From contig JAJXVH010000007.1 in NCBI GenBank assembly GCA_021782205.1, forward strand, positions 1 to 64,000: a stretch of 64,000 nucleotides of DNA. Direction: 5' to 3'. This DNA is from a bacterium (GTDB lineage Bacteria; Elusimicrobiota; Elusimicrobia; UBA1565; UBA9628). Shown here one piece after another: positions 8,001 to 16,906 of this stretch; positions within the stretch are counted from its first letter, which is position 1; every line of letters starts with the position of its first letter. The position numbers and the translations under genes are program-made. The notes beneath the pieces are model-generated. The model was not told where the DNA came from and ran no database searches. It saw nothing but the letters and a program-made list of their open reading frames with translations.

Positions 8001-9572
8001 TCACTCCATGATGGTGCGGCTTTGCTCGCGCATGAACTGCGCCACGTAGTAGGGGCCGCAGCCGCCCTTGCCGGTGGAGCCGGAGCCTTTCCAGCCGCAG
8101 AAGGACTGCACGCCCGGCCACGCGCCGGTGGTCGCACCCGTGGGGCGGTTGGCGTAGCAGACGCCGGACTCGATCTCGTCGAAAAATCTCTCGATCTCCT
8201 CCTTCTTGGCCGTGAAGATGCCCGCGGTGAGTCCGTAGTCGGCTTTGTTGGATTCGGCGATGGCCTGGTCCATGTCCTTGACCTTGCCGACGGAGAGGAT
8301 CGGGACGAACAGCTCGCGCATGAACAGCTCGTGATCGAGCGGCAGTTCGGCGATCGTGGGCTCGACGAAATTGCCTTTATCGAAGATGCCGCCGTTAAGA
8401 CGTCCGCCGCCGAGAAGAATCTTGCCGCCGTTTTTGGCCGACTCCACGGCGCCGTCGAAGGTCTTGAGCGCCTTGGCGTTGATCACGGGACCGAAGAAAA
8501 CGTCTTTCTCGGTGGGGTCGCCGAGTTTGAGCGTCTTCGTCTTCTCGACCAGCTTCGCGACGAACGCGTCGTAGACCTTTTGGTGCACATACACGCGTGA
8601 GCACGCGGAGCACTTCTGGCCTTGAAGGCCGAAGGCGGACTTCATGACGCCCAGCGCGGCGTCGTCCAGGTTCGCCGTGTCCGAGACGTAGGTGGGGTTC
8701 TTTCCGCCCAGTTCCATCAGTGCCGGCTTGGGATACGCCGACGAGAATTCTTTGACCATCTTCATGCCCACTTCCTTGGAGCCGGTGAACACGATGCCGT
8801 CGACTCCAGGGTGCTTCCAAAACGAATCTCCGATCACGGCGCCCAGGCCGGTGACGAAGCTGAACAGCCCGCCGGGTATGCCCGCGGCCTTGTAGCACTC
8901 GTAGAGCATGAGGCCCGTCCACGGCGTGTCCTGCGCGGGCTTGTAGACCACCGCGTTGCCTGCCAGCAGGGCCGCGGCGGACATGCCGGTGGACAGGGCC
9001 ATGGGGAAATTGAAGGGCGCGATGCAGACGAACACGCCGAACGGGCGCAGGACGGAGCGCGTGTTCTCGTTGGGCATCAGCTTGCCCAGCGGCTTGATGA
9101 AGCCGTCGTTGTCCTCGACGACCTTGCAGTAGTAGTCGATCAGGTCGGCCGACTCCTCGGCGTCGCCCATGGCCTCCAGGCGGCTCTTGCCCACCTCCAG
9201 GCTCATGATCGCGGCGATCTCGAACTTGCGCGCGCGGATGAAGTGCGCGGCCTTGCGCAAGGTCTGCACGCGCTCCTGCCACGGCAAGCCGCCCCACTTC
9301 TTCTGGATGGCGCGCGCGGCCTTGACCGCCAAGTCGACGTGCTCCGGCGCGGCGGCCGCGAACTTGCCGAGCACGAGCGACGTGTCGATGGGCGACGTGT
9401 CGATGAGCAGGGGGGAGGACGTCTTCACGGCCTTGCCGTCGATCCACAGCGGGTGCTCGGCGCCGGCCTTCGCGCGCACGGCGGCCAGCGCCGCGTCGAA
9501 GGATTTGTGGAACGCGGTCATATCCGCGTGGGCGGACGTGTAGGTGATTTTCTGCGGAGCGCTAGCGGACAT
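8001..9572 (-). CDS. Aldehyde dehydrogenase, L-glutamate gamma-semialdehyde dehydrogenase type
   Basis: A 523-residue NAD(P)-dependent aldehyde dehydrogenase of the PruA/RocA group. Visible are PFGVFVCIAPFNFPMALS, GNAVVYKPAQDTP, the VFTGSKEVG dinucleotide loop, MELGGKNP (catalytic Glu), and the catalytic Cys in GLQGQKCSACSR. The C-terminal LTAGIFTAKKEEIERF and GSGSTGKGG are typical of glutamate-semialdehyde dehydrogenases. The gene overlaps the upstream aminotransferase by 11 nt. In this context it would oxidise the semialdehyde made by one of the flanking aminotransferases to glutamate (proline/ornithine degradation). No proline dehydrogenase is visible in the window. Confidence 0.88.
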   Translation of the reverse strand: MSASAPQKITYTSAHADMTAFHKSFDAALAAVRAKAGAEHPLWIDGKAVKTSSPLLIDTSPIDTSLVLGKFAAAAPEHVDLAVKAARAIQKKWGGLPWQERVQTLRKAAHFIRARKFEIAAIMSLEVGKSRLEAMGDAEESADLIDYYCKVVEDNDGFIKPLGKLMPNENTRSVLRPFGVFVCIAPFNFPMALSTGMSAAALLAGNAVVYKPAQDTPWTGLMLYECYKAAGIPGGLFSFVTGLGAVIGDSFWKHPGVDGIVFTGSKEVGMKMVKEFSSAYPKPALMELGGKNPTYVSDTANLDDAALGVMKSAFGLQGQKCSACSRVYVHQKVYDAFVAKLVEKTKTLKLGDPTEKDVFFGPVINAKALKTFDGAVESAKNGGKILLGGGRLNGGIFDKGNFVEPTIAELPLDHELFMRELFVPILSVGKVKDMDQAIAESNKADYGLTAGIFTAKKEEIERFFDEIESGVCYANRPTGATTGAWPGVQSFCGWKGSGSTGKGGCGPYYVAQFMREQSRTIME

Positions 9573-10902
9573 GGGCGGCCTCCAAAGTGCGGTCCAGGGC
9601 GGTCTTGAAGCGGACGACGATCTCGTCGATCTCCGCCTCGGTCACGATGAAAGGGGGGGCCACCATCACCAGGTCGCCGTTCTCGCCGTCGGCGTGGCCG
9701 ACGTTGGGCCAGACGACCAGGCCGGCGTCGAGCGCGGCCGCGACGAAGGCCTCCGCGAATTTCTGCTTTCGGGGAAACGGCGCTTTTGAAGTCTTGTCGG
9801 CGACAAACTCGATGCCAGCCAGAAGTCCCAGGCCGCGTACGTCGCCGACGGCGGGAAGGTCCAGCAGCGGTTTCAGCTTGCGCTGGAGCACGACGCCCAT
9901 CCGGGCGCAGCGATCCACTAAATTATTTTTCTTGATATGGCGGACGGCCGCCAACCCGGCCGCGCAGATGGCGGGAGAATGGGAAAATGTCTGCGCGTGC
10001 TTGAAGCCGCCGGAGCCCCTCGCAATCGGGTCGAGGATCTTCTTGGAGGTCACGACCGCGGAGAGGGGAACGTAGCCGCCGGAAAGCCCTTTACCGAGCG
10101 TCATGATGTCGGGGACGACGCCGAAGTGCTCGATCGCGGCCCACTTGCCGGTGCGGCCGGAGCCCGACAAGACCTCGTCGGCCACGAACAGAACGGAATA
10201 TTTGTCGCAGATCGCTCGGACGTTTTTATAATAATCAGCGGGCGGCACGGAGCCTCCCGTCGAAGAGCCGCCGACGGGTTCGGCGATGAACGCGGCGACG
10301 GTGTCCGCGCCCTCTTTTTTGATCGCGTCCTCCAGCGCCTGCGCGGTCATCGCCGGAGAATCCGGCGCGCAGCGATATGGATACGGGGCGGGGATCATCG
10401 CCACCGGCACCAGCCAGGGGCCGTAGAGTTTTTTATAGTGCCCGCGCGCCGACGCCGACAGTGCCAGCAAGGTGTTGCCGTGGTAGCCCGGGGCGCGTGC
10501 GATGATCTTGTGCTTGTCCGGGCGGCCGCTTTCCACCCAGTATTGCCGCGCCAGCTTCAGCGCCGCCTCGACGGCCTCGGAGCCCGACGACAGGAAGTAG
10601 GCGAAGTCCAGGCCCTTGGGGTTGAGCGTGCGCAGTTCGGCGGCCAGGGCCTCGACAGGCTCGTTGGTGAACGCCGTGCCGTTGACATAGGCCACGCGGC
10701 GGATCTGCTCGGCGACCGCGTCGGCCACCTCGGACACGCCGTGGCCCAGGTTGGCCACGTAGGCGCCGCCGCACGCGTCCAGGTAGCGCCGGCCGCGGTC
10801 GTCGATCAGCCAGCAACCCTCGCCGCGCGCGATCAGCGGCAGTTCGCGGTCGAGCGCGCGGTAGAACACGCCCGTCTCCGGGTAGCGATGCGCGGAGCTC
10901 AT
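9562..10902 (-). CDS. Class III PLP-dependent aminotransferase
   Basis: A 446-residue fold-type I aminotransferase, clearly different from the one at 6652. Motifs are RRYLDACGGAYVANLGHG, SSGSEAVEAALKLARQYW, PGYHGNTLLALSASARGHY, AFIAEPVGGSSTGG, LFVADEVLSGSGRTGKW, and the PLP lysine in TLGKGLSGGYVPLSAVV. It belongs to the omega-amino acid:pyruvate or aspartate-aminotransferase-family branch. The ATG at 10902 gives the normal N-terminus; a longer reading into the divergent gene is not supported. It leads the three-gene catabolic operon. Its start lies only 23 nt from the divergent start at 10926. Confidence 0.86.
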   Translation of the reverse strand: MSSAHRYPETGVFYRALDRELPLIARGEGCWLIDDRGRRYLDACGGAYVANLGHGVSEVADAVAEQIRRVAYVNGTAFTNEPVEALAAELRTLNPKGLDFAYFLSSGSEAVEAALKLARQYWVESGRPDKHKIIARAPGYHGNTLLALSASARGHYKKLYGPWLVPVAMIPAPYPYRCAPDSPAMTAQALEDAIKKEGADTVAAFIAEPVGGSSTGGSVPPADYYKNVRAICDKYSVLFVADEVLSGSGRTGKWAAIEHFGVVPDIMTLGKGLSGGYVPLSAVVTSKKILDPIARGSGGFKHAQTFSHSPAICAAGLAAVRHIKKNNLVDRCARMGVVLQRKLKPLLDLPAVGDVRGLGLLAGIEFVADKTSKAPFPRKQKFAEAFVAAALDAGLVVWPNVGHADGENGDLVMVAPPFIVTEAEIDEIVVRFKTALDRTLEAAHVR

Positions 10903-10925
10903 CGGCGCTATAGTATCATTTTGCC

Positions 10926-11534
10926 GTGGGAGCTTCTTTTTATGACCCCCGTGACGCCGCCCTGCACGAACTGCGCCCGGCCTCACCCCCGTGCGTGGGC
11001 GTGGCGCTGGCGGCGGGCGCCGGCGCGCGTGAGCGCGCCGTCGCGGCGGCTCTGAGCGACGCGTTGACCTTTCTGGGCCTGGAGCCCGTCGCGGGCCGCG
11101 AGATCGTGGTCGGCGCCGAAGCTCCCGAACCTGGCGCCGTCTGGCTTAAGCCCGCGCCGCTGTCCGGGTCGGTCCCCGACGCGTCAGGGCTCATCGCGCG
11201 GGGCTTCGCGCCCGCTGACATGAATTTTTATCTACGCGCGACGCATTACCGCCGACCGATGGCTTTTTCTTGGGAAGCGCTGGTCTCCGCCCGCGCGGAA
11301 CGCTTGCGGTTGGCCGCGATTGCCCGCGAGCACGCCGCCGTGGGCCAGGAGCCGAGCGCGAGCGCCTTGGCCGGCTACCTGCATCGCCTCAGCGAAGCTT
11401 TGCGCCGCGACCTGGACATGCCGGAAGCCGTCGCTTGCGTCCGCGACGGCCTGCGCCCAGGCGCGCTTTCACCGGGGTCGCGGGCGGCTCTGTTGCAACG
11501 AACATTGGCCCTTTTGCGTATTGACAACGTCTAG
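10926..11534 (+). CDS. Cysteinyl-tRNA synthetase-like protein lacking the catalytic domain
   Basis: A 202-residue protein. Its middle and C-terminus match the post-catalytic part of cysteinyl-tRNA synthetase: SGLIARGFAPADMNFYLRA, ATHYRRPMAFSWEALVSA, then a helical segment with LRRDLDMPEAVACV (CysRS has ALDDDLNTPEAL here). A full CysRS is about 460 residues with HIGH and KMSKS motifs. Here there is no HIGH, and the KMSKS position appears degraded to PLSGSV. It therefore cannot be an active synthetase. It could bind tRNA or a carrier, or act as a partner. The GTG start at 10926 is the first usable one. There is no frameshift, and base usage matches the neighbours, so it is probably a maintained gene rather than debris. 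Confidence 0.6.
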   Translation: MGASFYDPRDAALHELRPASPPCVGVALAAGAGARERAVAAALSDALTFLGLEPVAGREIVVGAEAPEPGAVWLKPAPLSGSVPDASGLIARGFAPADMNFYLRATHYRRPMAFSWEALVSARAERLRLAAIAREHAAVGQEPSASALAGYLHRLSEALRRDLDMPEAVACVRDGLRPGALSPGSRAALLQRTLALLRIDNV

Positions 11535-11549
11535 CGGCCCTGTTACACT
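11521..11549 (+). promoter_or_regulatory. Sigma70-type promoter for the pilin-like gene
   Basis: TTGACA at 11521-11526, an exact 17-nt spacer, and TACACT at 11544-11549 (four of six to consensus). The -35 box lies inside the last codons of the CysRS-like gene. A strong GGGGGAG ribosome binding site precedes the ATG at 11571. Confidence 0.6.
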
Positions 11550-11570
11550 TCGCCTGTAGCAGGGGGAGCC

Positions 11571-12491
11571 ATGGCCGAATTGACTGTCCATTTCGACTTG
11601 AGGTTCAGCGCGCGCATGTTGCGTTGGGCGATGGCCGGGGCCATGGTGCTGGTTGCGGCTCCGGAACTGGCGTCGGAGAGCGTGAGCCTGACCACCTATT
11701 ACCCGGCCCCCTCTGGCGTCTACACTCAATTGATCGCGACTAGCAACGCGTTTATGGCCCGTGACACGGGTTATCTGGACGTGGGCACGAACGTGACTCC
11801 GCCATCCCCGGCTGGGATTGGAACGGTTAAGGAGTATGTTGAGAACGGAGCGGTTTTGCTGGGATCTCCGAATGTCCTGGCCTTCGGCAACTATAGCGAG
11901 ATCGACGGAGACCAGGGAGGTTCCATCGAACTGGGAGGCAACAACAGCGTGGCCGGTGTCGGTACGCCCTACATCGATTTTCACTACGCGGGCCTTGGCG
12001 GTGACTTCAACACGCGCATCATAAACGACGCCAGCAATCAATTATCCATTTTTGGTCAGGGCGGGGCCGGTTCGACGGGATTCAGCGTGAACGGCCGCGT
12101 CGGCACGAATGGCTATTCCCCGACGACGGGTTACCCGTCGGGTTGGTCTGGCGGTATTCATACCTTCGACGTGTACAGCGAAGGATCCGTCGGAAACGGT
12201 GCGGGCGGGACCTTGCTCACTTACATGTCCCAAGGTGTCAGTTATGCCGCCAACAAGGTCCTTTCCGCTCAGGCGGTGGAGAGCAACGTTTCTTGTAGCG
12301 AGATCACGTTTTCGCCTAATTCTGTAGCGACTTGCGCGGGGTATATTACGACAGCTTCCGGATTCTACTCGATGTATATGAGTCTGCCGATTCCCCAGGG
12401 CCCCACGGGGCCCACGCAAACGACGACGACGAACGCCATTACCGCGTTATGTTGCTCGTGCCCCACCGCCGGCGGCAATTGCGACATCTAA
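11571..12491 (+). CDS. Secreted pilin-like protein with SLTTYYPAP motif
   Basis: A 306-residue exported protein. After a hydrophobic segment (WAMAGAMVLVAAPELAS) comes SESVSLTTYYPAPSGVYTQL, a motif I associate with a large family of pseudopilin-like surface proteins of Elusimicrobiota. The body is Gly/Ser/Asn/Thr-rich and predicted to be beta-structured (for example SIELGGNNSVAGVG). The C-terminus has paired cysteines (TALCCSCPTAGGNCDI). The gene has its own promoter and a strong ribosome binding site, and precedes the radical SAM cluster without being coupled to it. It may be a surface or fibre component; membership in the PAP family rests on the motif. Confidence 0.65.
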   Translation: MAELTVHFDLRFSARMLRWAMAGAMVLVAAPELASESVSLTTYYPAPSGVYTQLIATSNAFMARDTGYLDVGTNVTPPSPAGIGTVKEYVENGAVLLGSPNVLAFGNYSEIDGDQGGSIELGGNNSVAGVGTPYIDFHYAGLGGDFNTRIINDASNQLSIFGQGGAGSTGFSVNGRVGTNGYSPTTGYPSGWSGGIHTFDVYSEGSVGNGAGGTLLTYMSQGVSYAANKVLSAQAVESNVSCSEITFSPNSVATCAGYITTASGFYSMYMSLPIPQGPTGPTQTTTTNAITALCCSCPTAGGNCDI

Positions 12492-12547
12492 GCTGACAAG
12501 ACGCCGCGCCAATGTCGCCGGGCGGTTTATGATAAAGTGGATATTCT

Positions 12548-13378
12548 ATGGCGTTGCATCTACCGATCAACGGCGTCTGCAATATCAAGTGCGTGTTCTG
12601 TTCCGCGCACGGGCGCACGGGCGGCTATGAGTTGCCGGACCTGCTGAAGGAAATCAACGACGACAGGACGGGCCACGTGCAGATCTCGGGCGGCGACCCG
12701 ATGATGCGCAGGCCGCTGGAAGTGCTGGCCATCGTGGCGCATGCGAAGAAACAGGGTAAGATCGTCGAGTTCCAGACCAACGGCGTTCTGGTGGAGAAAT
12801 GGCCGCCGCGTCGCCTGAGCCAACTCACGGGCCTGATCGACTTCTGGAACATTAATTTTTCCGCGCACACGCCGGAATTGGATGAGGCGGTGACGCTGAC
12901 GCCGGGTGCGTTCGACGCGCGTTCGCGCGGGGTGCGCCGCCTGCTGACGTTGGGCAAGCCCGTGCGTCTCAACTACATCGTTCACGAGCAGAACTACCGC
13001 CATGCCGAGGACTTCGTACGCTTCGCGGCGAAAGCGTTTCCGGGCTTCGCGTGGATACAGTTCTCCTACGTCAAGGGCATGGGCCGCGCCAAGGGCAACG
13101 CCATGGTGATGCCGCGTTTTCGCGACGCCGCCCCTTTCCTGACGCGGGCCTTCCGCGCCTGCGACGAACTGGGCGTGAACTTCGACGTGGACCACATCCC
13201 CGTCTGCTTCGTGCTGGAGTGGAAGGACCGCCACGCCGACTACCGCAAGATGCGCGAGGCCCAGCCGGGACGCCACCTGGCGGAAAAACAGCAGGTCGCC
13301 GACTGCGACGGCTGCGCCATGCGCGAGCTGTGCCCGGGGCCGCGCAAGGACTACATCGAGGTCTACGGAAGCCTATGA
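12548..13378 (+). CDS. Radical SAM protein, first gene of the cluster
   Basis: A 276-residue radical SAM enzyme. C11-x3-C15-x2-C18 lies at the very N-terminus in NGVCNIKCVFC, and the GGE-type motif appears as ISGGDPM. A C-terminal CDGCAMRELCPGP forms a short SPASM/twitch-like cysteine set that probably binds an auxiliary cluster. Such short maturases often act on peptides. It is translationally coupled (ATGA) to the cysteine-desulfurase-like gene. The 56-nt gap upstream holds a TATGAT that may be a -10 box at 12528, without a convincing -35. The substrate is unknown. Confidence 0.85.
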   Translation: MALHLPINGVCNIKCVFCSAHGRTGGYELPDLLKEINDDRTGHVQISGGDPMMRRPLEVLAIVAHAKKQGKIVEFQTNGVLVEKWPPRRLSQLTGLIDFWNINFSAHTPELDEAVTLTPGAFDARSRGVRRLLTLGKPVRLNYIVHEQNYRHAEDFVRFAAKAFPGFAWIQFSYVKGMGRAKGNAMVMPRFRDAAPFLTRAFRACDELGVNFDVDHIPVCFVLEWKDRHADYRKMREAQPGRHLAEKQQVADCDGCAMRELCPGPRKDYIEVYGSL

Positions 13379-14658
13379 ACGCGGCCTCAGCAATCGCTGC
13401 CTTCGACGTCGAGGCCCTGCGCGCGCGCTACCCGGCGTTGGAGCGTGCGCGCGACGGCCGCCGCCTGGTCTACCTCGACAGCGCGTGCACCGCGCTTAAG
13501 TCCCGGCGCATGGCCGACGCTTTAGCTGCGTTCTACGCCGAGGGCGGCGGCTGCGGCGGCAAGCGCTCGACGCACCGCCTGGGCCGCGAGGTCGAGGAGC
13601 TCTTTTCCGCCGCGCGCGCCGCGGCCGCGGCCTTCCTGAACGCCGACGGCCCCGGCGAGATCGTCTTCACCTCGGGCACGACCGAGGCCGCCAACCTGGT
13701 CGCCCGCGGATTTCCGTACGACGACGCGCGTCGCGGCGTGGTGATCACGGACTTGGAGCACAACGCGGTGGCCCTGCCGTTCTTGGAAGCCGCGCGGCGC
13801 GGCGAGATTGACCTGAAAATCTGCCCCTCGCGCGACGGGCGTCTGGATTTGAACCGCTTGGAAGCGCTGGTGGGCGAGACGACGGCGCTGGTCGCGGTCA
13901 CGCACGCGTCCAACGTCATGGGCGGCGTGGCGCCGGCGGCCGAGGCGGCCAAGATCGCGCGGCGCAAGGGCGCGCGGATCTTCGTCGACGACGCGCAGTT
14001 TCTGGGCACCCACCGCGAGAACGTGGCGACCTTGGGCGCGGACTTCGTCGCGTTCTCGGCGCACAAGCTGGGCGGGCCTTTCGGCTTCGGCGTGCTCTGG
14101 GGGCGGGAAAACGAGCTCCATCGCTTGCGCCCCTGGAAAGTCGGAGGCGGCACGGTCAAGGACGTGGCTTGGGACGGCGGCGAGGGACTGCCCGAGGCGG
14201 TTTATCTCGACGCCCCCGCGCGCTTGGAGGCGGGAGTGCCTGACTTCGGCGGAGCGGTCGGCCTGCGCGAGGCCTTGGCCGAGCGCGAGGAGCTTCCGGC
14301 GGCCGCGGTCCGCGCGCACGTCGCGGGACTGGTGCGGCGGACCGTCGCGGGGCTGGTGAAGACCGCGGCCGTGCGCGTGCTCGGACTTCCCGAGGACTTG
14401 GAAAAGGGAAGCCTGGTGAGCTTCGCGCCCGCGCATCCAGAATTCTCGGCCCAGGACTTCAACATTTATCTGAACAATGAACTGCCGGGACGCTTCGTGG
14501 CCGTCCGCGTCGGCGAGCACTGCGCGCACCTTCTGCATCGCCGCCTGGGCGTCAATGCCAGCGTGCGCGCCTCCTTTGGCCCCTACAACACCGCGGCCGA
14601 GGCGGACCTCTACGTGGACGCCGTCGCTTCCTACGCGCGGGAGGCCTGCGGTGGCTGA
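13375..14658 (+). CDS. Class V aminotransferase / cysteine desulfurase (SufS-like)
   Basis: A 427-residue PLP enzyme. VYLDSACTALKS at the N-terminus, VFTSGTTEAANLVA, DLEHNAVALPF, IFVDDAQFLGTH and the Schiff-base lysine in SAHKLGGPFGFGVLWG all fit the SufS/CsdA branch. A cysteine that could carry a persulfide is present in RVGEHCAHLL, at the position of the SufS active-site Cys. Starting at ATG 13375 gives a 4-nt overlap with the radical SAM gene before it. The next radical SAM gene starts inside its last codons. Placed between radical SAM genes, it could supply sulfur for cluster repair or for insertion into a product. No SufE, SufU or SufBCD is visible. Confidence 0.82.
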   Translation: MNAASAIAAFDVEALRARYPALERARDGRRLVYLDSACTALKSRRMADALAAFYAEGGGCGGKRSTHRLGREVEELFSAARAAAAAFLNADGPGEIVFTSGTTEAANLVARGFPYDDARRGVVITDLEHNAVALPFLEAARRGEIDLKICPSRDGRLDLNRLEALVGETTALVAVTHASNVMGGVAPAAEAAKIARRKGARIFVDDAQFLGTHRENVATLGADFVAFSAHKLGGPFGFGVLWGRENELHRLRPWKVGGGTVKDVAWDGGEGLPEAVYLDAPARLEAGVPDFGGAVGLREALAEREELPAAAVRAHVAGLVRRTVAGLVKTAAVRVLGLPEDLEKGSLVSFAPAHPEFSAQDFNIYLNNELPGRFVAVRVGEHCAHLLHRRLGVNASVRASFGPYNTAAEADLYVDAVASYAREACGG

Positions 14659-15928
14659 CGTTCCCGCGCGCATCGCCGCCGAACTGCCCGCGCTCGAGCG
14701 CATCGACCGCGAGAGCTTCGACGAGCCCAAGTGCTTCGACATCCTGCTCAACTACAACTGCTCGGCCAAGTGCCTGTTCTGCTCCCAGGACTTCGCGTGG
14801 CGCAAGGAGCCCAACGACCTGCCCTTCGAGAAGGCCGTCGAGTTCATGTACATGGCCTACAAAAACGGCTACCGCCGCCTGGGATTTACCGGCGGCGAGC
14901 CGACGATCCGTCCGGAGCTGCCCAAGCTCATCGCGCTGGCCAAGAAGATCGGCTACGGCTACGTGCGCATCCAGACCAACGGCATCCGCATCGCCGATTA
15001 CGCCTACGCGAAGACCCTCGCCGACGCGGGCCTGACCTTCGTGAAGTACTCCCTGCACGGCCACAACGCGGAGCTTCACGACAAGCTGGTCGCGGTGCCC
15101 GGCGCCTTCGAAAAGAATCTGCGCTCCATCGAGAATCTTAAAAAATTGAACGTGGGCATCGGCGTCAACATCGTGCTCAACGATTGGAACTACCGCCACC
15201 TCGTGGAGTTCTACGAGCTGTTCCTGCTCAAGCTCCAGCTCTCGAACTTCGTCATCATCGCTCCGCTCTACGAGGGCAACATGACCCTCAACGACAAGGA
15301 GGGCGCCAAGATCGGCGCGCGCCTGTCGGACATGGCACCCTACATTCGAAAGGCCTACGAGGTCTTCACCAAGATCAACTATCCCAAGCCGCCGCTTCTG
15401 CTCCATTTCACGCCCTGCGTTCTGCCCGGCTACGAGCAGCAGATGCTGGGCTGGTCGGCGTTCAACACCATGGTCGTCAATCCCAAGGGCGAGAAGCGCG
15501 ACCTGGACATGACCGCGCAGTCGCACACGACCAAGACCGAGGCGTGCAAAAAGTGCGTCTACAACGACCGCTGCATCGGCTGGGACTCAAGCTACGCGCG
15601 CGTGTTCGGCACCGATGAGATTGCGCCGCTTCTGGAGATTCCGGAGCGCTACGACGCGCCCACGCGTGGCCGGCCCGCGCACGAAGGCCGGGGCGGCGTG
15701 CTGACCGACAACGAGCAGTGCGTGCTGGAGGTGCTCAAGCGGCGCAATGATTTGACGACCAAGCAGTTCCTGGAGGTCGCCGAGTCCCTGCCCATCTGCA
15801 AGGACTGCAAGGACGAGAACGCCGTGATGAACGCGGCGGAGACCTTGATCAAGATGGGCGTCGTCGAACGCCGGTTCGTCAAGGGCAAGTATCTCTGGTC
15901 GCGCAAGGCGGAGGTGCCCGCCACATGA
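14651..15928 (+). CDS. Radical SAM protein with C-terminal winged-helix-like domain
   Basis: A 425-residue enzyme starting at GTG 14651, with GGGAGG about 7 nt upstream. The motif is C37-x3-C41-x2-C44 in NYNCSAKCLFC, with TGGEPTIRPELP, QTNGIRIADY and KYSLHGHNAELHD. Auxiliary-cluster cysteines lie in FTPCVLPGY and EACKKCVYNDRCIGW. After about residue 345 there is an extra domain with a helix-turn-helix look (NEQCVLEVLKRRNDLTTKQF, then METLIKMGVVERRFV-like helix and wing), which also has CKDCKDEN. The extension may be a peptide-recognition or regulatory domain. It is closely related to the radical SAM domain of the gene at 27185 and to the gene at 30970, which share LHDKLVxVPGAF-type and HFTPCV segments. 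Confidence 0.87.
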   Translation: MADVPARIAAELPALERIDRESFDEPKCFDILLNYNCSAKCLFCSQDFAWRKEPNDLPFEKAVEFMYMAYKNGYRRLGFTGGEPTIRPELPKLIALAKKIGYGYVRIQTNGIRIADYAYAKTLADAGLTFVKYSLHGHNAELHDKLVAVPGAFEKNLRSIENLKKLNVGIGVNIVLNDWNYRHLVEFYELFLLKLQLSNFVIIAPLYEGNMTLNDKEGAKIGARLSDMAPYIRKAYEVFTKINYPKPPLLLHFTPCVLPGYEQQMLGWSAFNTMVVNPKGEKRDLDMTAQSHTTKTEACKKCVYNDRCIGWDSSYARVFGTDEIAPLLEIPERYDAPTRGRPAHEGRGGVLTDNEQCVLEVLKRRNDLTTKQFLEVAESLPICKDCKDENAVMNAAETLIKMGVVERRFVKGKYLWSRKAEVPAT

Positions 15929-16905
15929 GCGCGCGCGCCGAAAGCGGCTGGACGCCGCCGCCGGGCCGGACGCAGAAGTTGGTGCTGTTCACCGGCTTCT
16001 CCTGCTCCAGCCACTGCCACTTCTGCATCGACCTCAACAAGCGCGACCTGCCCGACAAGTCCTCGCGGCAGATCGTCGAGGAGATGGTCCGCGCCAAGGC
16101 CGCGGGTGTGGAGTATCTGGAGATGATCGGCGGCGAGGCCACGATCCGCGGCGATTTCATCCCACTGGTGCGGACCGCCCGCAAGCTGGGCTTTAAAGAC
16201 GTCGTCGTGGTGACCAACGGCCGCATGTTCGCCGATCCCGCCTTCGCCCGGGCCACGGTCGAGGCCGGAGTCACCGACCTGGTCTTCTCCATCCACGGCC
16301 CCGACGCGAAGCTCCACGATGAGTTGACCTACGTGCCCGGCGCGTTCGACGAGTTGATCCAGGGCGTCGCCCACGTGCGCGCGGCGGGCCTTGCGCGCAT
16401 CTTCGGCAACTGCACCGTGGTCAAGCAGAACATGAAGCGCCTGCCGGAGATCGCGGCGCTGTTCTTGAAGCTGGCCATCCACCACGTCGAGTTCATTTTC
16501 GTGGACCCGACCTACGGCGGTGCCTATACGAACTTCAACGGATTGGTGCCGCGCATCGCGGACGCCGCGCCGTACATGCGCGCGGCGCTGGACGTGGGCC
16601 GCCGCGGCGGCACGCGCGACTTCGTGGTGCGCTACGTGCCGCTGTGCCACTTCACCGACTACCTGGACCAGGTCTCCGAGATCCGCGAGGTCGCGACCTT
16701 CCGCACCCGCCACTGGGCGCCGGACTTCATCAACGATGACGTCGGCGCGGGGCGCGTGGCCGCGGGCCGCGCGAAGACGGAGCGTTGCGCGGGCTGCGCG
16801 CTGTACGATCGCTGTGAAGGAATTTGGCGGGAGTATTTGAATCGCTATGACGATTCTGAACTCATCTGCGTTGGAAAAGCGGCGACGGTCGGTGAGGATC
16901 GCTGA
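15925..16905 (+). CDS. Radical SAM protein
   Basis: A 326-residue enzyme with C27-x3-C31-x2-C34 in GFSCSSHCHFCIDL, IGGEATIRGDF (GGEA in place of GGEP), VVTNGRMFADP and FSIHGPDAKLHDELTYVPGA. A C-terminal CAGCALYDRCEGIWREY provides a short cysteine set for an auxiliary cluster. The start overlaps the preceding radical SAM stop by 4 nt. The stop is followed 1 nt later by the methylase gene. It belongs to the same subfamily as the genes at 14651, 27185 and 30970. The substrate is unknown; context suggests a peptide. Confidence 0.87.
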   Translation: MSARAESGWTPPPGRTQKLVLFTGFSCSSHCHFCIDLNKRDLPDKSSRQIVEEMVRAKAAGVEYLEMIGGEATIRGDFIPLVRTARKLGFKDVVVVTNGRMFADPAFARATVEAGVTDLVFSIHGPDAKLHDELTYVPGAFDELIQGVAHVRAAGLARIFGNCTVVKQNMKRLPEIAALFLKLAIHHVEFIFVDPTYGGAYTNFNGLVPRIADAAPYMRAALDVGRRGGTRDFVVRYVPLCHFTDYLDQVSEIREVATFRTRHWAPDFINDDVGAGRVAAGRAKTERCAGCALYDRCEGIWREYLNRYDDSELICVGKAATVGEDR

Positions 16906-16906
16906 C

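Noticed and set aside
13522-14751. A 409-residue minus-strand frame opposite the cysteine desulfurase-like gene
   Set aside because: It is a shadow of GC-rich coding sequence: His/Arg/Val-biased, no motifs, and fully antisense to a well-supported gene.
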